This document shows positions 1 through 7,737 of a DNA stretch of 64,000 nucleotides, piece after piece. The notes beneath the pieces were generated by a model. That model did not search any database, was not told where the DNA came from, and worked only from the letters and a program-made list of their open reading frames with translations. Source of the DNA: an uncultured Cellulomonadaceae bacterium (GTDB taxonomy: Bacteria; Actinomycetota; Actinomycetes; Actinomycetales; Cellulomonadaceae). The stretch's first letter is position 1, and the number at the start of each line of letters is the position of its first letter. The translations under genes and the position numbers were made by a program. The stretch covers positions 558,001-622,000 of the forward strand of contig CANLXM010000001.1 of the NCBI GenBank assembly GCA_947495165.1. Direction: 5' to 3'.

Positions 1-164
1 TCGTCGAGCAGCGCGGCCCCGGCGCGTAGCGCGGGGAACAGTCCCAGCACGACGCCGCCGACAACGGTGCCGAGCACGATCAGCACGTTGAGGCCGACGA
101 GCTGCGCGGGGTAGCGCAGGATCGCCATGAGGCGGCTGGCCCACCCCGTGTTCTCCGCGTCCAT
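1..164 (-). CDS. DUF624 (YesL-like) membrane protein, N-terminal fragment
   Basis: Only the first 54 codons lie in the window; the gene continues past the left edge. The ATG overlaps the stop codon of the upstream GH43 gene (TGATG), so it is the last visible gene of the leftward sugar operon. The peptide has a short polar start followed by a hydrophobic stretch (NVLIVLGTVVGGVVLGLFPA, about residues 26-45). This resembles the first membrane segment of DUF624/YesL proteins, which are small membrane proteins often found in carbohydrate ABC transporter operons and have no settled biochemical role. The assignment rests on this short segment and on context. Confidence 0.7.
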   Translation of the reverse strand, partial: MDAENTGWASRLMAILRYPAQLVGLNVLIVLGTVVGGVVLGLFPALRAGAALLD

Positions 165-1507
165 CAGACCTCCCGGTCGCCTCCGCGGAGCACACCGCTC
201 ACGCCCGCACGGTCGACGGTATAACCCGTGAACGTGAGCACGTCGCGGCCGTCCGCGTCCCGCCCGGGCACGACGACGACGTCGCCGAACGCGCGCAGGT
301 CGCCGTCGGCGCTCGTCCACGGCGCGGCGCGCCGGATCGGACCGGTAGGCCCGGCGTCGGCGTCGCACCGCAGGTCGAGGACGTCCCACGTGCCCGCGAG
401 ACGCGGGTCGGGGCCCGTGGGGCGCCCGGACACGAGGTCCTCGCCGCGGTAGGGGAGCGGGGCCACGGCTGGCCAGCCGGAGGCGGTCCACACCAGACGG
501 CGGAGCTGGGCGTGGTGCTGGTGGGCGTCGTCGGCCTCGCGCACGTGGTGAACGAGGAGGTCGACGCCGTCGGGGTCGAGCGTGACGCCGTCGGGCCCTT
601 CGCCTGCGGCGAGGTGCAGGACGGCGGCGTGCCCCGGGGCGATCCACGGGGGCTCGCCGGGCAGCGCGTGCCCCTCGAGGATCGACGTGCCCACCCGGTG
701 CGGTGGGCTGTCGACGTCGGTCAGGTCGCGACCGTCACGGTCCAGGTACGGCCCCGCCGGGTGCTCGGCCACGCCGACCCGCACGTGGTACGCGTTGAAG
801 AGCGAGTCATAGCTGAGGAACATCCAGTACCGGGGGCCATCGGTGCTGCTCTCGCGGTCGCGGCGCACGACGTACGCGCCCTCGACCGCGCCCTCCACGG
901 ACCGGTTCCGACGCGCTACGCACGTCCCGAGGTCGCCGTCGTCGACAGCCAGCCCCGTGGCCGGGTCGAGCCGGAGCGCATAGATGCCCGAGAAGAAGGA
1001 ACCGTACACCAGCCACGGCATGCCGTCAGGCTCGCGCACCACGGCCGCGTCGATCGCGTTCTGCGTCTGCTCGCCCGCGTGGGTGCGGACCACGAGCGGG
1101 CCCGCCGTCCACGGACCGCGCGGGTCCGGCGCCGTGGCCAGCCCGATCGCCGAGGTGTTCGAGCCGAACGTCGACGCCGAGTAGTACATGTGCCACGTGT
1201 GCTCGTCCCAGCGGATGACCTCGGGCGCCCAGAGGCCCGGCGCACCGGTCCAGGCGTGCGCCTCGGCGGGGACGCCGTCGAGCGCGGTGCCATGCCAGCA
1301 CCAGGTGACGAGGTCGCGGGAGGTGCGCATGTGCGCCCCCGCCGGCGGCACGCCCCCGGCGAACGCGTCGGTCGAGAACATCACGTACGTGCCGTCGTCG
1401 GCCCGGACCACGGTGGGGTCGTGCGCGTGGCGCGCGCCCCACCTCGTCGGGTCCGCCGGGGCGGTGGGCTCGGGCGAGCCCCCCGCCCCGGCCGTGTCGA
1501 GCGCCAC
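164..1507 (-). CDS. GH43 family arabinan endo-1,5-alpha-L-arabinosidase-like hydrolase (cytoplasmic)
   Basis: A 447-residue five-bladed propeller hydrolase without a signal peptide, so probably acting inside the cell on imported arabino-oligosaccharides. The GH43 triad is visible: the base Asp30 in HDPTVV, the pKa-modulating Asp153 in NAIDAAVV and the acid Glu209 in VEGAYVV, plus the conserved WAPEV segment near residue 93. SASTFGSNTSAIGLA is typical of the arabinanase branch of GH43. A C-terminal region of about 120 residues follows the propeller. The GTG start lies 2 bases after the permease stop, and the stop overlaps the next start, so it is translationally coupled in the ABC transporter operon. 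Whether it acts endo or exo, or on arabinan or arabinoxylan, cannot be read from the sequence. Confidence 0.85.
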   Translation of the reverse strand: MALDTAGAGGSPEPTAPADPTRWGARHAHDPTVVRADDGTYVMFSTDAFAGGVPPAGAHMRTSRDLVTWCWHGTALDGVPAEAHAWTGAPGLWAPEVIRWDEHTWHMYYSASTFGSNTSAIGLATAPDPRGPWTAGPLVVRTHAGEQTQNAIDAAVVREPDGMPWLVYGSFFSGIYALRLDPATGLAVDDGDLGTCVARRNRSVEGAVEGAYVVRRDRESSTDGPRYWMFLSYDSLFNAYHVRVGVAEHPAGPYLDRDGRDLTDVDSPPHRVGTSILEGHALPGEPPWIAPGHAAVLHLAAGEGPDGVTLDPDGVDLLVHHVREADDAHQHHAQLRRLVWTASGWPAVAPLPYRGEDLVSGRPTGPDPRLAGTWDVLDLRCDADAGPTGPIRRAAPWTSADGDLRAFGDVVVVPGRDADGRDVLTFTGYTVDRAGVSGVLRGGDREV

Positions 1508-1509
1508 GG

Positions 1510-2460
1510 TCAGCCCTTGGAGCCGGTGAGGGCGATCGACTCGATGATCTGGCGCTGGAAGACCAGGAAGATGATCAGCACCGGCAGCAGCGCCACGAAG
1601 GACGCGGCCATGATCAGCGGGTAGTCGGTCTGCGTCGCGTAGGTCGCGTTGAAGCTCGCGATCACGAGCTGCAGGGTCTGCTTCTCGGGGGAGTTCAGGT
1701 AGATGATCGGCGCGAGGTAGTCGTTCCACACCGCCATGAACCACAGGATGAACTGTGCGGCGATCGCGGGCCGGATCAGCGGCAGGATCATCCGCCAGAA
1801 GATCGTCAGATAGCTCGCGCCGTCGATCTTCGCGGCCTCGATCATGGTGTCTGGGACCGAGGTCAGGTACTGCCGCAGGAAGAAGATCATCATGATGTTC
1901 CCGAACAGCCCGGGAATGATCAGCGGAAGCAGGGTGTCGACCCAGCCCCAGCCGGCGAACATCATGAACTGCGGGATCATCAGCGTCGGGAACGGGATCA
2001 TCAGCCCGCCCAGCAGCGTCAGGAACAGGGCGTTCTTCATCGGCACGCGCATCTTGGCAAAGGCGAACGCCGCGAGCGTCGAGAAGATGGTGCCGATGAT
2101 GGTCACCGTGCAGGCGACGATCAGGGAGTTCTTGATGCCTGAGAGCAGCGGGCCGGCCGTCCAGATCCGCACGTAGGTGTCCCAGACGAACGGGTCGGGG
2201 ATCCACTGCGGCGGCAGCGAGAACACGCCTGCCTTGGTCTTGAGCGACGTCGACAGCGTCCACAGCAGGGGAGCGACCATGATGATCGAGAAGAGGGACA
2301 GGACTGCCAGGGTGGCGGCGTTGCCGATCTTGTACTGCGTCTTCGAGCCCAGCTGAGAGAACTTGCTGGCCCCACGGTTGCGGCGTCCGCCGCGGGGAAG
2401 GCGCATGGGAGGCATGGCCGGGGTGGTGCCCAGCGAGCGGCCGTTGAGCGTGTTCGTCAT
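1510..2460 (-). CDS. Carbohydrate ABC transporter permease, MalG type
   Basis: A 316-residue integral membrane protein of the CUT1 sugar transporter class. About six hydrophobic segments are visible. The cytoplasmic EAA loop that docks to the ATPase reads EAAKIDGASYLTIFWRMILP around residues 210-229. The N-terminal 40 residues are polar and basic, longer than in MalG. The start is well placed: GAGGAG lies 6 bases before the ATG. It is the second of two permeases, 10 bases downstream of the MalF-type partner, and is followed after 2 bases by the GH43 gene. With the solute-binding protein it should form an importer for arabinose-containing oligosaccharides; the substrate is inferred from neighbouring hydrolases. 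No ATP-binding subunit is encoded nearby, so a shared MsiK-type ATPase is likely. Confidence 0.9.
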   Translation of the reverse strand: MTNTLNGRSLGTTPAMPPMRLPRGGRRNRGASKFSQLGSKTQYKIGNAATLAVLSLFSIIMVAPLLWTLSTSLKTKAGVFSLPPQWIPDPFVWDTYVRIWTAGPLLSGIKNSLIVACTVTIIGTIFSTLAAFAFAKMRVPMKNALFLTLLGGLMIPFPTLMIPQFMMFAGWGWVDTLLPLIIPGLFGNIMMIFFLRQYLTSVPDTMIEAAKIDGASYLTIFWRMILPLIRPAIAAQFILWFMAVWNDYLAPIIYLNSPEKQTLQLVIASFNATYATQTDYPLIMAASFVALLPVLIIFLVFQRQIIESIALTGSKG

Positions 2461-2470
2461 GGGATGCTCC

Positions 2471-3469
2471 TCAGTCGACCGAGAACGTGTTGCGGGCGTT
2501 GCGCCGGAACTGGATGGCCGTCACCACGAAGACGAGCAGGCCGAGCACGATCGACATCGCCGACGCGTAGCCCATCTCTCGATAGCGGAACGCGGTGCGC
2601 CAGATGTGCCAGACGATCGTGGCCGAGCTGTACTCGGGACCGCCGGTCGGCGTCATGATGTTGATCTCGATGAACACCTGCGAGCCGCCGATGATCGACG
2701 TGACCACCAGGAAGAACGTGACCGGGCGGACCATCGGGAGCGTGATCGAGCGGAAGCGCTGGAAGGCGTTCGCGCCGTCGAGCGCCGCGGCCTCGTACAG
2801 GGAGGCGGGCACCGACTGGATCGCCGCCAGGTACAGGAGCATCGAGTACCCCAGGCCCTTCCACACGGTCATCATGATGATCGCGGGCTTGACCGTGTCC
2901 TTGTCGGCGAGCCAGTTCGGGCCGTCGATCCCCACCAGGTCGAGCGCCTGGTTGATCAGGCCGAAGTCGCCGTTGAAGGCCCACTGCCACATGATCGCGA
3001 TCGCGGCGAGCGAGGAGATCACTGGCACGTAGTAGACCGTGCGGAAGAACGTCGTCCCGCGCATCCTGCGGTTGAGGGCGAGCGCGAGGACGAGCGACAG
3101 GATCAGGCCGATCGGGATCCCGAGCATGAGGAAGAGCGTGTTGAAGAAGGCGGTGTGGACCTTCTCGTCGCCGGCCAGCTTCACGTAGTTGTCGAAGCCC
3201 GTGAAGCGCATCGGGCCGAGGCCGTTCCACTTCGTCATCGAGGCGTACAGCGAGAACAGCAGCGGGTACATCGTGAACGTCAGGAAGCCGATGATCGGCA
3301 CGCCGACGAACAGCAGACCGACCCGGCGCTCGCGGGCGTGCAGCTTGGACTTGCGCGGGCGCAGCGGCGGACGGGGCTGGTCGACCGGGGCGGCGCCGAG
3401 GAACGGTGCAGCGATGGGGGCGGAGGCGGCGTCCGTGGGGGCGTCGTCGGCCACGGGTACGTGAGCCAT
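2471..3469 (-). CDS. Carbohydrate ABC transporter permease, MalF type
   Basis: A 332-residue membrane permease of the CUT1 class, the heterodimer partner of the downstream MalG-type protein. After a proline-rich basic N-terminus of about 45 residues come six predicted membrane spans. The EAA loop (EAAALDGANAFQRFRSITLP) is near residues 228-247. The ATG at 3469 is preferred because GGAGAG sits 5 bases upstream; a GTG one codon earlier is also open. The gene follows the solute-binding lipoprotein after a 72-base gap. Confidence 0.9.
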   Translation of the reverse strand: MAHVPVADDAPTDAASAPIAAPFLGAAPVDQPRPPLRPRKSKLHARERRVGLLFVGVPIIGFLTFTMYPLLFSLYASMTKWNGLGPMRFTGFDNYVKLAGDEKVHTAFFNTLFLMLGIPIGLILSLVLALALNRRMRGTTFFRTVYYVPVISSLAAIAIMWQWAFNGDFGLINQALDLVGIDGPNWLADKDTVKPAIIMMTVWKGLGYSMLLYLAAIQSVPASLYEAAALDGANAFQRFRSITLPMVRPVTFFLVVTSIIGGSQVFIEINIMTPTGGPEYSSATIVWHIWRTAFRYREMGYASAMSIVLGLLVFVVTAIQFRRNARNTFSVD

Positions 3470-3541
3470 CACGTCTCTCCCTTGTCTGGAGGTGGCGGAG
3501 GGAGCGGTGGGCCCGTTGCCGGGCCCACCGCGACGATCGGG

Positions 3542-4900
3542 TCAGCTACCCGCGTTCTGCGAGGCGGCGATGGCCTCGTCCAGCAGCGCCTGCATCTTGG
3601 GCTGCACCTCCTTGACGTACTCCGCGGCCGTCTGGTCGCCGTCGAGCACGGGCTGGATGTTCACGAAGAACTCGTCGTACCACTGCGCCGAGTAGGTGTT
3701 GTTGGCTGGCAGCGCGCGGCCGTAGTCCTGCGCGATGTCGAGGAACTCCTGCTTGTTCGCGGGCTTGGACTCGGTGTCTGCGACCCACTCCTGCGCCATG
3801 TCCTTCAGGTTCGGGATCTGGACCCCGGCGTCGACGAGCGTCTGCTGCGCGTCCACGTTGGCGACCAGGTACTCGACGAGCTCGACGGCCTCGTCCGGGT
3901 GCTGGGTGGAGTCGGAGGCGGCAATGCCGAGCGTGCCGATCCACGTGGCGGGCGTGCCCGCGTCAGACGGGTAGGGGATCAGGTCCCACTCGAAGTCGAG
4001 CTCGTTGTACGTCGAGACGTCCCACGGGCCCACGGGGAAGAAGGCGATCTCGCCCTGCATCCAGCGCTGGTACGTGTCGAGGGTCTGCGCCTGCTCGGTC
4101 GACGGCGTCGTGCCGTGCACGTTCTGCAGGTCCGCGAACCACTGGAGGGCCTCGGCGAACTCCGGGGTGTCGACCGTGACGGTGTCCTGGGCCTCGTTGA
4201 TCCAGTTGCCGCCGTTGCCCCAGACGAACGCCTGGAGGTTCCAGTTCACGTTGAGGCCCGTGCCCCACTGGTCCAGCTCGCCGTCACCGTCGGTGTCCTG
4301 GGTGAGCTTCTTTGCGACGTCGACGAACTCGTCGAGCGTGTACGGGGTGTCGACGTCGGGCAGCTCGATGCCGGCTTCGGCGAACATCGTCTTGTTGTAG
4401 CCGAACGAGAACGGGCCGATGTCCTTGGGCAGCGCGTAGATCGCGCCCTCGCCCTGGACCGAGCCGTCGAAGCGGTAGGAGTCGACGCCGTACTCCCAGA
4501 TGTTCTCGAGGTCGATCAGGTCGGAGGCCTCGACCTTCTCGGTGAGGTCCATGAGGATGCCCGAGGTCGCGAGCGACTGCACCTGGCCGGGCTCGACGTA
4601 GAAGACGTCGGGGATCTGCCGCCCGGTGATGGCGGCCTGGAGCTTGGTGGCGTACTCGTCGGCCGTCGTGACGATCATGTCGACCTTGACGCCCTCGTTG
4701 GCGGCCTCGAACTGCTTGATCGCCTCGGTGTACGCGGCCTTCTCGTCCTCGCCGCCGCGGAACATGAAAGTGAGCTTCTTGCTGCCGTCGGCATTCGTGC
4801 CGTCGTCCGCGCCCGAGCCTCCGCACGCGGTGAGCGCGAGGCTCAGCGTCAGTGCAGCGGCGGTCACGGTGAGGGCGGACCTGGTTCGTGACTTCATCAT
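3542..4900 (-). CDS. Extracellular sugar-binding lipoprotein of the ABC transporter
   Basis: A 452-residue family 1 solute-binding protein, first gene of the leftward operon. A type II signal peptide ends in the lipobox LTAC, with the acylated cysteine at residue 26, followed by a Gly/Ser/Asp-rich linker, so the mature protein should be tethered outside the membrane. The body has the usual binding-protein features (KKLTFMFRGGEDEKAAYTEA near the start; EIAFFPVGPWDVSTY in the second lobe; AVELVEYLVAN near the C-terminus). The ATG at 4900 is chosen because AGAGGA lies 6 bases upstream; 23 more open codons upstream lack a good ribosome site. The long upstream region holds operator-like repeats, so sugar-dependent repression is likely. 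The ligand is probably an arabino-oligosaccharide, inferred from context. Confidence 0.9.
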   Translation of the reverse strand: MMKSRTRSALTVTAAALTLSLALTACGGSGADDGTNADGSKKLTFMFRGGEDEKAAYTEAIKQFEAANEGVKVDMIVTTADEYATKLQAAITGRQIPDVFYVEPGQVQSLATSGILMDLTEKVEASDLIDLENIWEYGVDSYRFDGSVQGEGAIYALPKDIGPFSFGYNKTMFAEAGIELPDVDTPYTLDEFVDVAKKLTQDTDGDGELDQWGTGLNVNWNLQAFVWGNGGNWINEAQDTVTVDTPEFAEALQWFADLQNVHGTTPSTEQAQTLDTYQRWMQGEIAFFPVGPWDVSTYNELDFEWDLIPYPSDAGTPATWIGTLGIAASDSTQHPDEAVELVEYLVANVDAQQTLVDAGVQIPNLKDMAQEWVADTESKPANKQEFLDIAQDYGRALPANNTYSAQWYDEFFVNIQPVLDGDQTAAEYVKEVQPKMQALLDEAIAASQNAGS

Positions 4901-5054
4901 CACGGTTCCTCTCATATCCCTGGGACAGGTGGAGGTCAGGGTGGGCCGGCTCACCGTACCCCGGCGCACGGGTCGAGCTGTGCGCTGGACGGACGGTGGA
5001 GCGAGCCCACGGGTGCGGGCTCCCGGCTAACGAGGGTCCTCGTCGACCTCCCGA

Positions 5055-5070
5055 TCTACATCGTTGAAGA
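5055..5070. promoter_or_regulatory. Operator-like inverted repeat, copy 1 (transporter operon side)
   Basis: TCTACATCGTTGAAGA is an inverted repeat with 6-base arms around TCGT (5 of 6 pairs). Read on the minus strand it is TCTTCAACGATGTAGA, differing from the copy at 6346-6361 by one base. Size and symmetry resemble LacI-family operators. It lies about 155 bases upstream of the binding-protein start, downstream of a TTGACC on that strand, which would suit repression. Confidence 0.6.
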
Positions 5071-5076
5071 AACGTT

Positions 5077-5091
5077 CGCACACGGTGTGCG
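5077..5091. promoter_or_regulatory. Perfect 15-base palindrome in the divergent control region
   Basis: CGCACAC-G-GTGTGCG has two 7-base perfect arms around one base. It lies next to operator copy 1, between that repeat and the TTGACC hexamer. It could be a binding site for a second dimeric regulator, but only one copy is seen in the window, so the function is a guess. Confidence 0.35.
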
Positions 5092-5196
5092 CGTTGGTCA
5101 AGACGTGACGACCACCACTTCTCCATCGATGCAGGAACGTGTCCTTATCGGCGGCAGCAACCCCGACCCTGGAGTCAGCGACCCCGACTCCGGCGT

Positions 5197-5247
5197 CAGT
5201 TCTCCGGCGGAAGTCACGAGCGTCGTGACGAGTCCGGCGGAAAAGTG
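5197..5247. repeat. Palindrome family B, copy 1
   Basis: The left arm CAGTTCTCCGGCGGAAGTCACGA (5197-5219, written here only to identify it) and the right arm TCGTGACGAGTCCGGCGGAAAA (5223-5244) flank GCG. The inner 7 bases GTCACGA/TCGTGAC pair perfectly. Both arms match the arms of the near-perfect palindrome at 24126-24176. The outer arms no longer pair well because the left arm has changed from CCGCCGG to CCGGCGG, so this looks like a decayed copy. It sits in a divergent intergenic region where a terminator would not be expected. Confidence 0.55.
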
Positions 5248-5276
5248 GCTGGGGGCGGCGCTCGTGCGGCATGGTT

Positions 5277-5292
5277 CGTTCATCGATGTAGA
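5277..5292. promoter_or_regulatory. Operator-like site, copy 2 (hydrolase operon side)
   Basis: CGTTCATCGATGTAGA shares the right half TCGATGTAGA with the other copies, while the left half (CGTTCA) is degenerate. It ends 21 bases before the GTG start at 5314 and 10 bases before its ribosome site, a position where a bound repressor would block the start of transcription or elongation of the rightward operon. Confidence 0.45.
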
Positions 5293-5313
5293 TGATCTCA
5301 CCAGGAGGCCTCC

Positions 5314-6360
5314 GTGCGCGTGCCGCCCGCCCCGCTGTTCCTCGACCCCGAGCACCACGCGCCGACGGACCCGTGCGTCGTCCGCGGCCCGGACGGGCCC
5401 GGAGGGGCGCAGGTGTGGTGGATGTTCTACACCCAGCGTCGGGTGTACGACGACGGCCCCGGGGTCTCGTGGGTGCACGGCACCGACATCGGGGTCGCGA
5501 CGTCCGACGACGGCGGGCTGAGCTGGCGCTACCGCGGCGTCGTCGAAAATCTCGACCCTGGCCCCGACGGGCAGGCCGGGCGCAACACGTTCTGGGCGCC
5601 TGAGGTCGTGCGTGCTGGCGGGATGTTCCACATGTTCGTCAGCCTGGTGCCCGGGGTGCCGGCGACGTGGGAGGGGCGCGAGCGGCACATCCTGCACCAC
5701 GTGTCCGAGGACCTCGTCACCTGGGAGCTGCGCGGTCGCCTGCCGCTGTCCTCGGACCGCGTGATCGACGCGTGCGTCGCCCGGCACCCGAGCGGCGGGT
5801 ACCGGCTCTGGTACAAGGACGAGGCCGCTGGGGCGCGCACCTACCGGGTCGACTCGCTCGACCTCGAGCACTGGGGCGAGCCCCGGGAAGCCGTCGCCGG
5901 CCCGCCGCACGAGGGCGCGAACGTCTTCCGGCTCGGGGGCTGGTGGTGGCTGCTGGTGGACGAGTGGCGCGGGCAGGCCGCCTACCGGTCGCGCGACCTC
6001 GACGTCTGGGAGCGCGACCGGGTGCTCCTGGACGCGCCCGGGGCGCGACCGTTCGACCAGGGGGTCGGCAATCACGCCGACGTCGTCGTCGGGCTCGATC
6101 CCGACGGGCGCGAGGTCGCGTGGATCTTCTACTTCGTGCACCGGATGTCGCCGTGGACGCAGGCCGGCCGGGACGACGAGGCAGCGTGCGCGCGGGGCGA
6201 GCGGGTCTCGCGGACCCGGTTCGCCGCGGTGCAGGTGGCGCAGGCGCGGGTGGTCGACGGGCACCTCGTCTGCGACCGCGACGAGCCGTTCGACCTGGAC
6301 CTCCGCAGGGTGGTTGACGCTGACGGCGGTGTGAGGCACGATACTTCTACAACGATGTAG
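5314..6360 (+). CDS. GH43-like five-bladed propeller glycosidase
   Basis: A 348-residue protein without a signal peptide, first gene of the rightward hydrolase operon. A strong AGGAGG lies 5 bases before the GTG start. GH43/clan-F-like features are TDPCVV (Asp19 as candidate base), NTFWAPEVV near residue 91, VIDACV (Asp152) and HEGANVF (Glu200), spaced as in a GH43 triad. The sequence is diverged from the two other GH43 proteins in the locus, and some clade members act on unusual linkages, so the activity is uncertain. The stop codon lies inside the operator-like repeat at 6345-6362. Neighbours suggest an arabinoside substrate. Confidence 0.7.
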   Translation: MRVPPAPLFLDPEHHAPTDPCVVRGPDGPGGAQVWWMFYTQRRVYDDGPGVSWVHGTDIGVATSDDGGLSWRYRGVVENLDPGPDGQAGRNTFWAPEVVRAGGMFHMFVSLVPGVPATWEGRERHILHHVSEDLVTWELRGRLPLSSDRVIDACVARHPSGGYRLWYKDEAAGARTYRVDSLDLEHWGEPREAVAGPPHEGANVFRLGGWWWLLVDEWRGQAAYRSRDLDVWERDRVLLDAPGARPFDQGVGNHADVVVGLDPDGREVAWIFYFVHRMSPWTQAGRDDEAACARGERVSRTRFAAVQVAQARVVDGHLVCDRDEPFDLDLRRVVDADGGVRHDTSTTM

Positions 6361-6362
6361 AA
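6345..6362. promoter_or_regulatory. Operator-like inverted repeat, copy 3 (before the GH27 gene)
   Basis: TTCTACA-ACGA-TGTAGAA has perfect 7-base arms around a 4-base spacer, the best copy in the window. It overlaps the stop of the previous gene and ends 31 bases before the GH27 start. A TTGACG (6314-6319) and a GATACT (6340-6345) just upstream could be an internal promoter, though the 20-base spacing is long. The presumed binder is a LacI-type regulator encoded outside the window. Confidence 0.65.
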
Positions 6363-6393
6363 CGTCCCAACCTCACCCTGCGAAGGAGCAGCG

Positions 6394-7737
6394 ATGAATC
6401 GCCAGGCGCGTGCGCTCACGCCTCCCAAGGGCTGGAACTCCTGGGACTGCTACGGCACCACCGTGACCGAGGATGAGGTCCTCGCGAACGCCCGGTTCAT
6501 GGCCGAGCACATGGCGCAGGTGGGCTGGGACACGGTCGTCGTCGACATCCAGTGGTACGAGCCCACCGCACGTGCGGGTGGGTACAACGCCAACCCGCCC
6601 GTCGAGCTCGACGCGTACGGCCGCCCGCTCCCCGCGCCGCTGCGGTTCCCGTCGTCGGCCGGCGGGCAGGGCTTCGGTCCGCTCGCCGCTCAGGTGCACG
6701 CGCTCGGTCTGCGGTTTGGCGTGCACGTCATGCGCGGCATCCCGCGCCGCGCGGTCGAGCTCGACCTGCCCGTGCACGGCACCACCTTCACGGCCCGCGA
6801 CGTCGCCGACACCACGTCGGTGTGCCCCTGGAACCCGGACAACTACGGGCTCGACCACACCCACCCCGGGGCGCAGGCGTACTACGACGCCGAGGTCGCC
6901 CAGCTCGCCGCCTGGGGCGTCGACTTCCTCAAGGTCGACGACATGCTCGCCCCGTACCACGCGGCCGACATCGAGGCCCTGGCCCGCGCGATCGCCCGCG
7001 CGGAGTCCGAGGTCCGCGGCGGCGAACCGATGATCCTCAGCCTCTCGCCGGGCACGAACCTGTCCACTGCGAACGTCGAGCACCTGAGGGCCAACGCCCA
7101 GATGTGGCGCATCAGCGACGACCTCTGGGACCGCTGGGACGACGTCGAGGCCCAGCTCACCCGGCTCGCGCGCTGGGCTCCGCTGCAGCGCCCCGGAGGG
7201 TGGGCGGACGCCGACATGCTCCCGCTCGGGCGCATCGGCATCCGCGCCGAGCGCGGGACCGACCGGCAGAGCCTCCTGACCCGCGAGGAGCAGCGCACCC
7301 TGCTGACGCTGTGGTGCCTCGCGCGCTCGCCGCTGATGATGGGGGGCGACCTGCCCACGACCGACCCCGAGACCATCGCCATGCTCGTCCACCCGGCGCT
7401 GCACGAGCTGCTCGACGCGAGCGCCGACGCCGGCGAGCTCTGGCGCGAGGGTGACCTCGTCGTCTGGGGCGCGCGCGGCACGGGGCCGACGAACGCCGGC
7501 GCGCGCTACGCCGGGGTGTTCAACACCGGCGACGCGCCGCTTGACGTCACCCTGCACGCCCGCTCCGCCGGCCTCGAGCACCGCGCGCTCACCGACCTCT
7601 GGCCGGGCGAGCCCGTCGGGCCCCGCCCCGGGTCCGGCGCCGCCGGCGACCAGATCGAGATCCCCCTGACCGTCCCACCCCACGGCGTCCGCCTGCTCCG
7701 CGGCGACGTCTCGTCCCCTCGCAAGGAGAAGTCATGA
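6394..7737 (+). CDS. GH27 family alpha-galactosidase / beta-L-arabinopyranosidase-like hydrolase
   Basis: A 447-residue (beta/alpha)8-barrel enzyme of clan GH-D. The N-terminus carries the hallmark GWNSWDCYG (residues 13-21). The nucleophile Asp182 lies in FLKVDD and the acid/base Asp242/243 in WRISDDLWD; LARSPLMMGGDL near residue 315 is also typical. There is no signal peptide. GH27 contains both alpha-galactosidases and beta-L-arabinopyranosidases, which differ at a small substrate-pocket position. Given four arabinose-related neighbours, the arabinopyranosidase role is plausible but not proven. AAGGAG precedes the ATG, and the TGA overlaps the ATG of the GH51 gene (ATGA), indicating coupling. 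Confidence 0.85.
   Translation: MNRQARALTPPKGWNSWDCYGTTVTEDEVLANARFMAEHMAQVGWDTVVVDIQWYEPTARAGGYNANPPVELDAYGRPLPAPLRFPSSAGGQGFGPLAAQVHALGLRFGVHVMRGIPRRAVELDLPVHGTTFTARDVADTTSVCPWNPDNYGLDHTHPGAQAYYDAEVAQLAAWGVDFLKVDDMLAPYHAADIEALARAIARAESEVRGGEPMILSLSPGTNLSTANVEHLRANAQMWRISDDLWDRWDDVEAQLTRLARWAPLQRPGGWADADMLPLGRIGIRAERGTDRQSLLTREEQRTLLTLWCLARSPLMMGGDLPTTDPETIAMLVHPALHELLDASADAGELWREGDLVVWGARGTGPTNAGARYAGVFNTGDAPLDVTLHARSAGLEHRALTDLWPGEPVGPRPGSGAAGDQIEIPLTVPPHGVRLLRGDVSSPRKEKS

Larger units (their letters stand above)
4901..5313. other. Divergent control region between the two sugar operons
   Basis: A 413-base non-coding stretch between the leftward transporter operon and the rightward hydrolase operon. 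It holds two operator-like inverted repeats (5055-5070 and 5277-5292), a weaker look-alike at 5119-5137 (TTCTCCATCGATGCAGGAA), a perfect 15-base palindrome at 5077-5091 and a long repeat-family hairpin at 5197-5247. On the minus strand a TTGACC (-35-like) at 5101-5096 stands just upstream of the 5055-5070 repeat, but no good -10 hexamer follows at 16-18 bases. No small open frame with a ribosome site is convincing. Confidence 0.7.

Noticed and set aside
164-2263. GH43 as a 699-residue protein starting inside the permease gene
   Set aside because: The extra 250 residues are an out-of-frame reading of the permease gene with no domain. The GTG 2 bases after the permease stop gives a normal GH43 protein.
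2363-4891. An 842-codon plus-strand open frame across the permease and binding-protein genes
   Set aside because: It is an antisense shadow; the opposite strand encodes clear ABC transporter proteins with ribosome sites and a lipobox.
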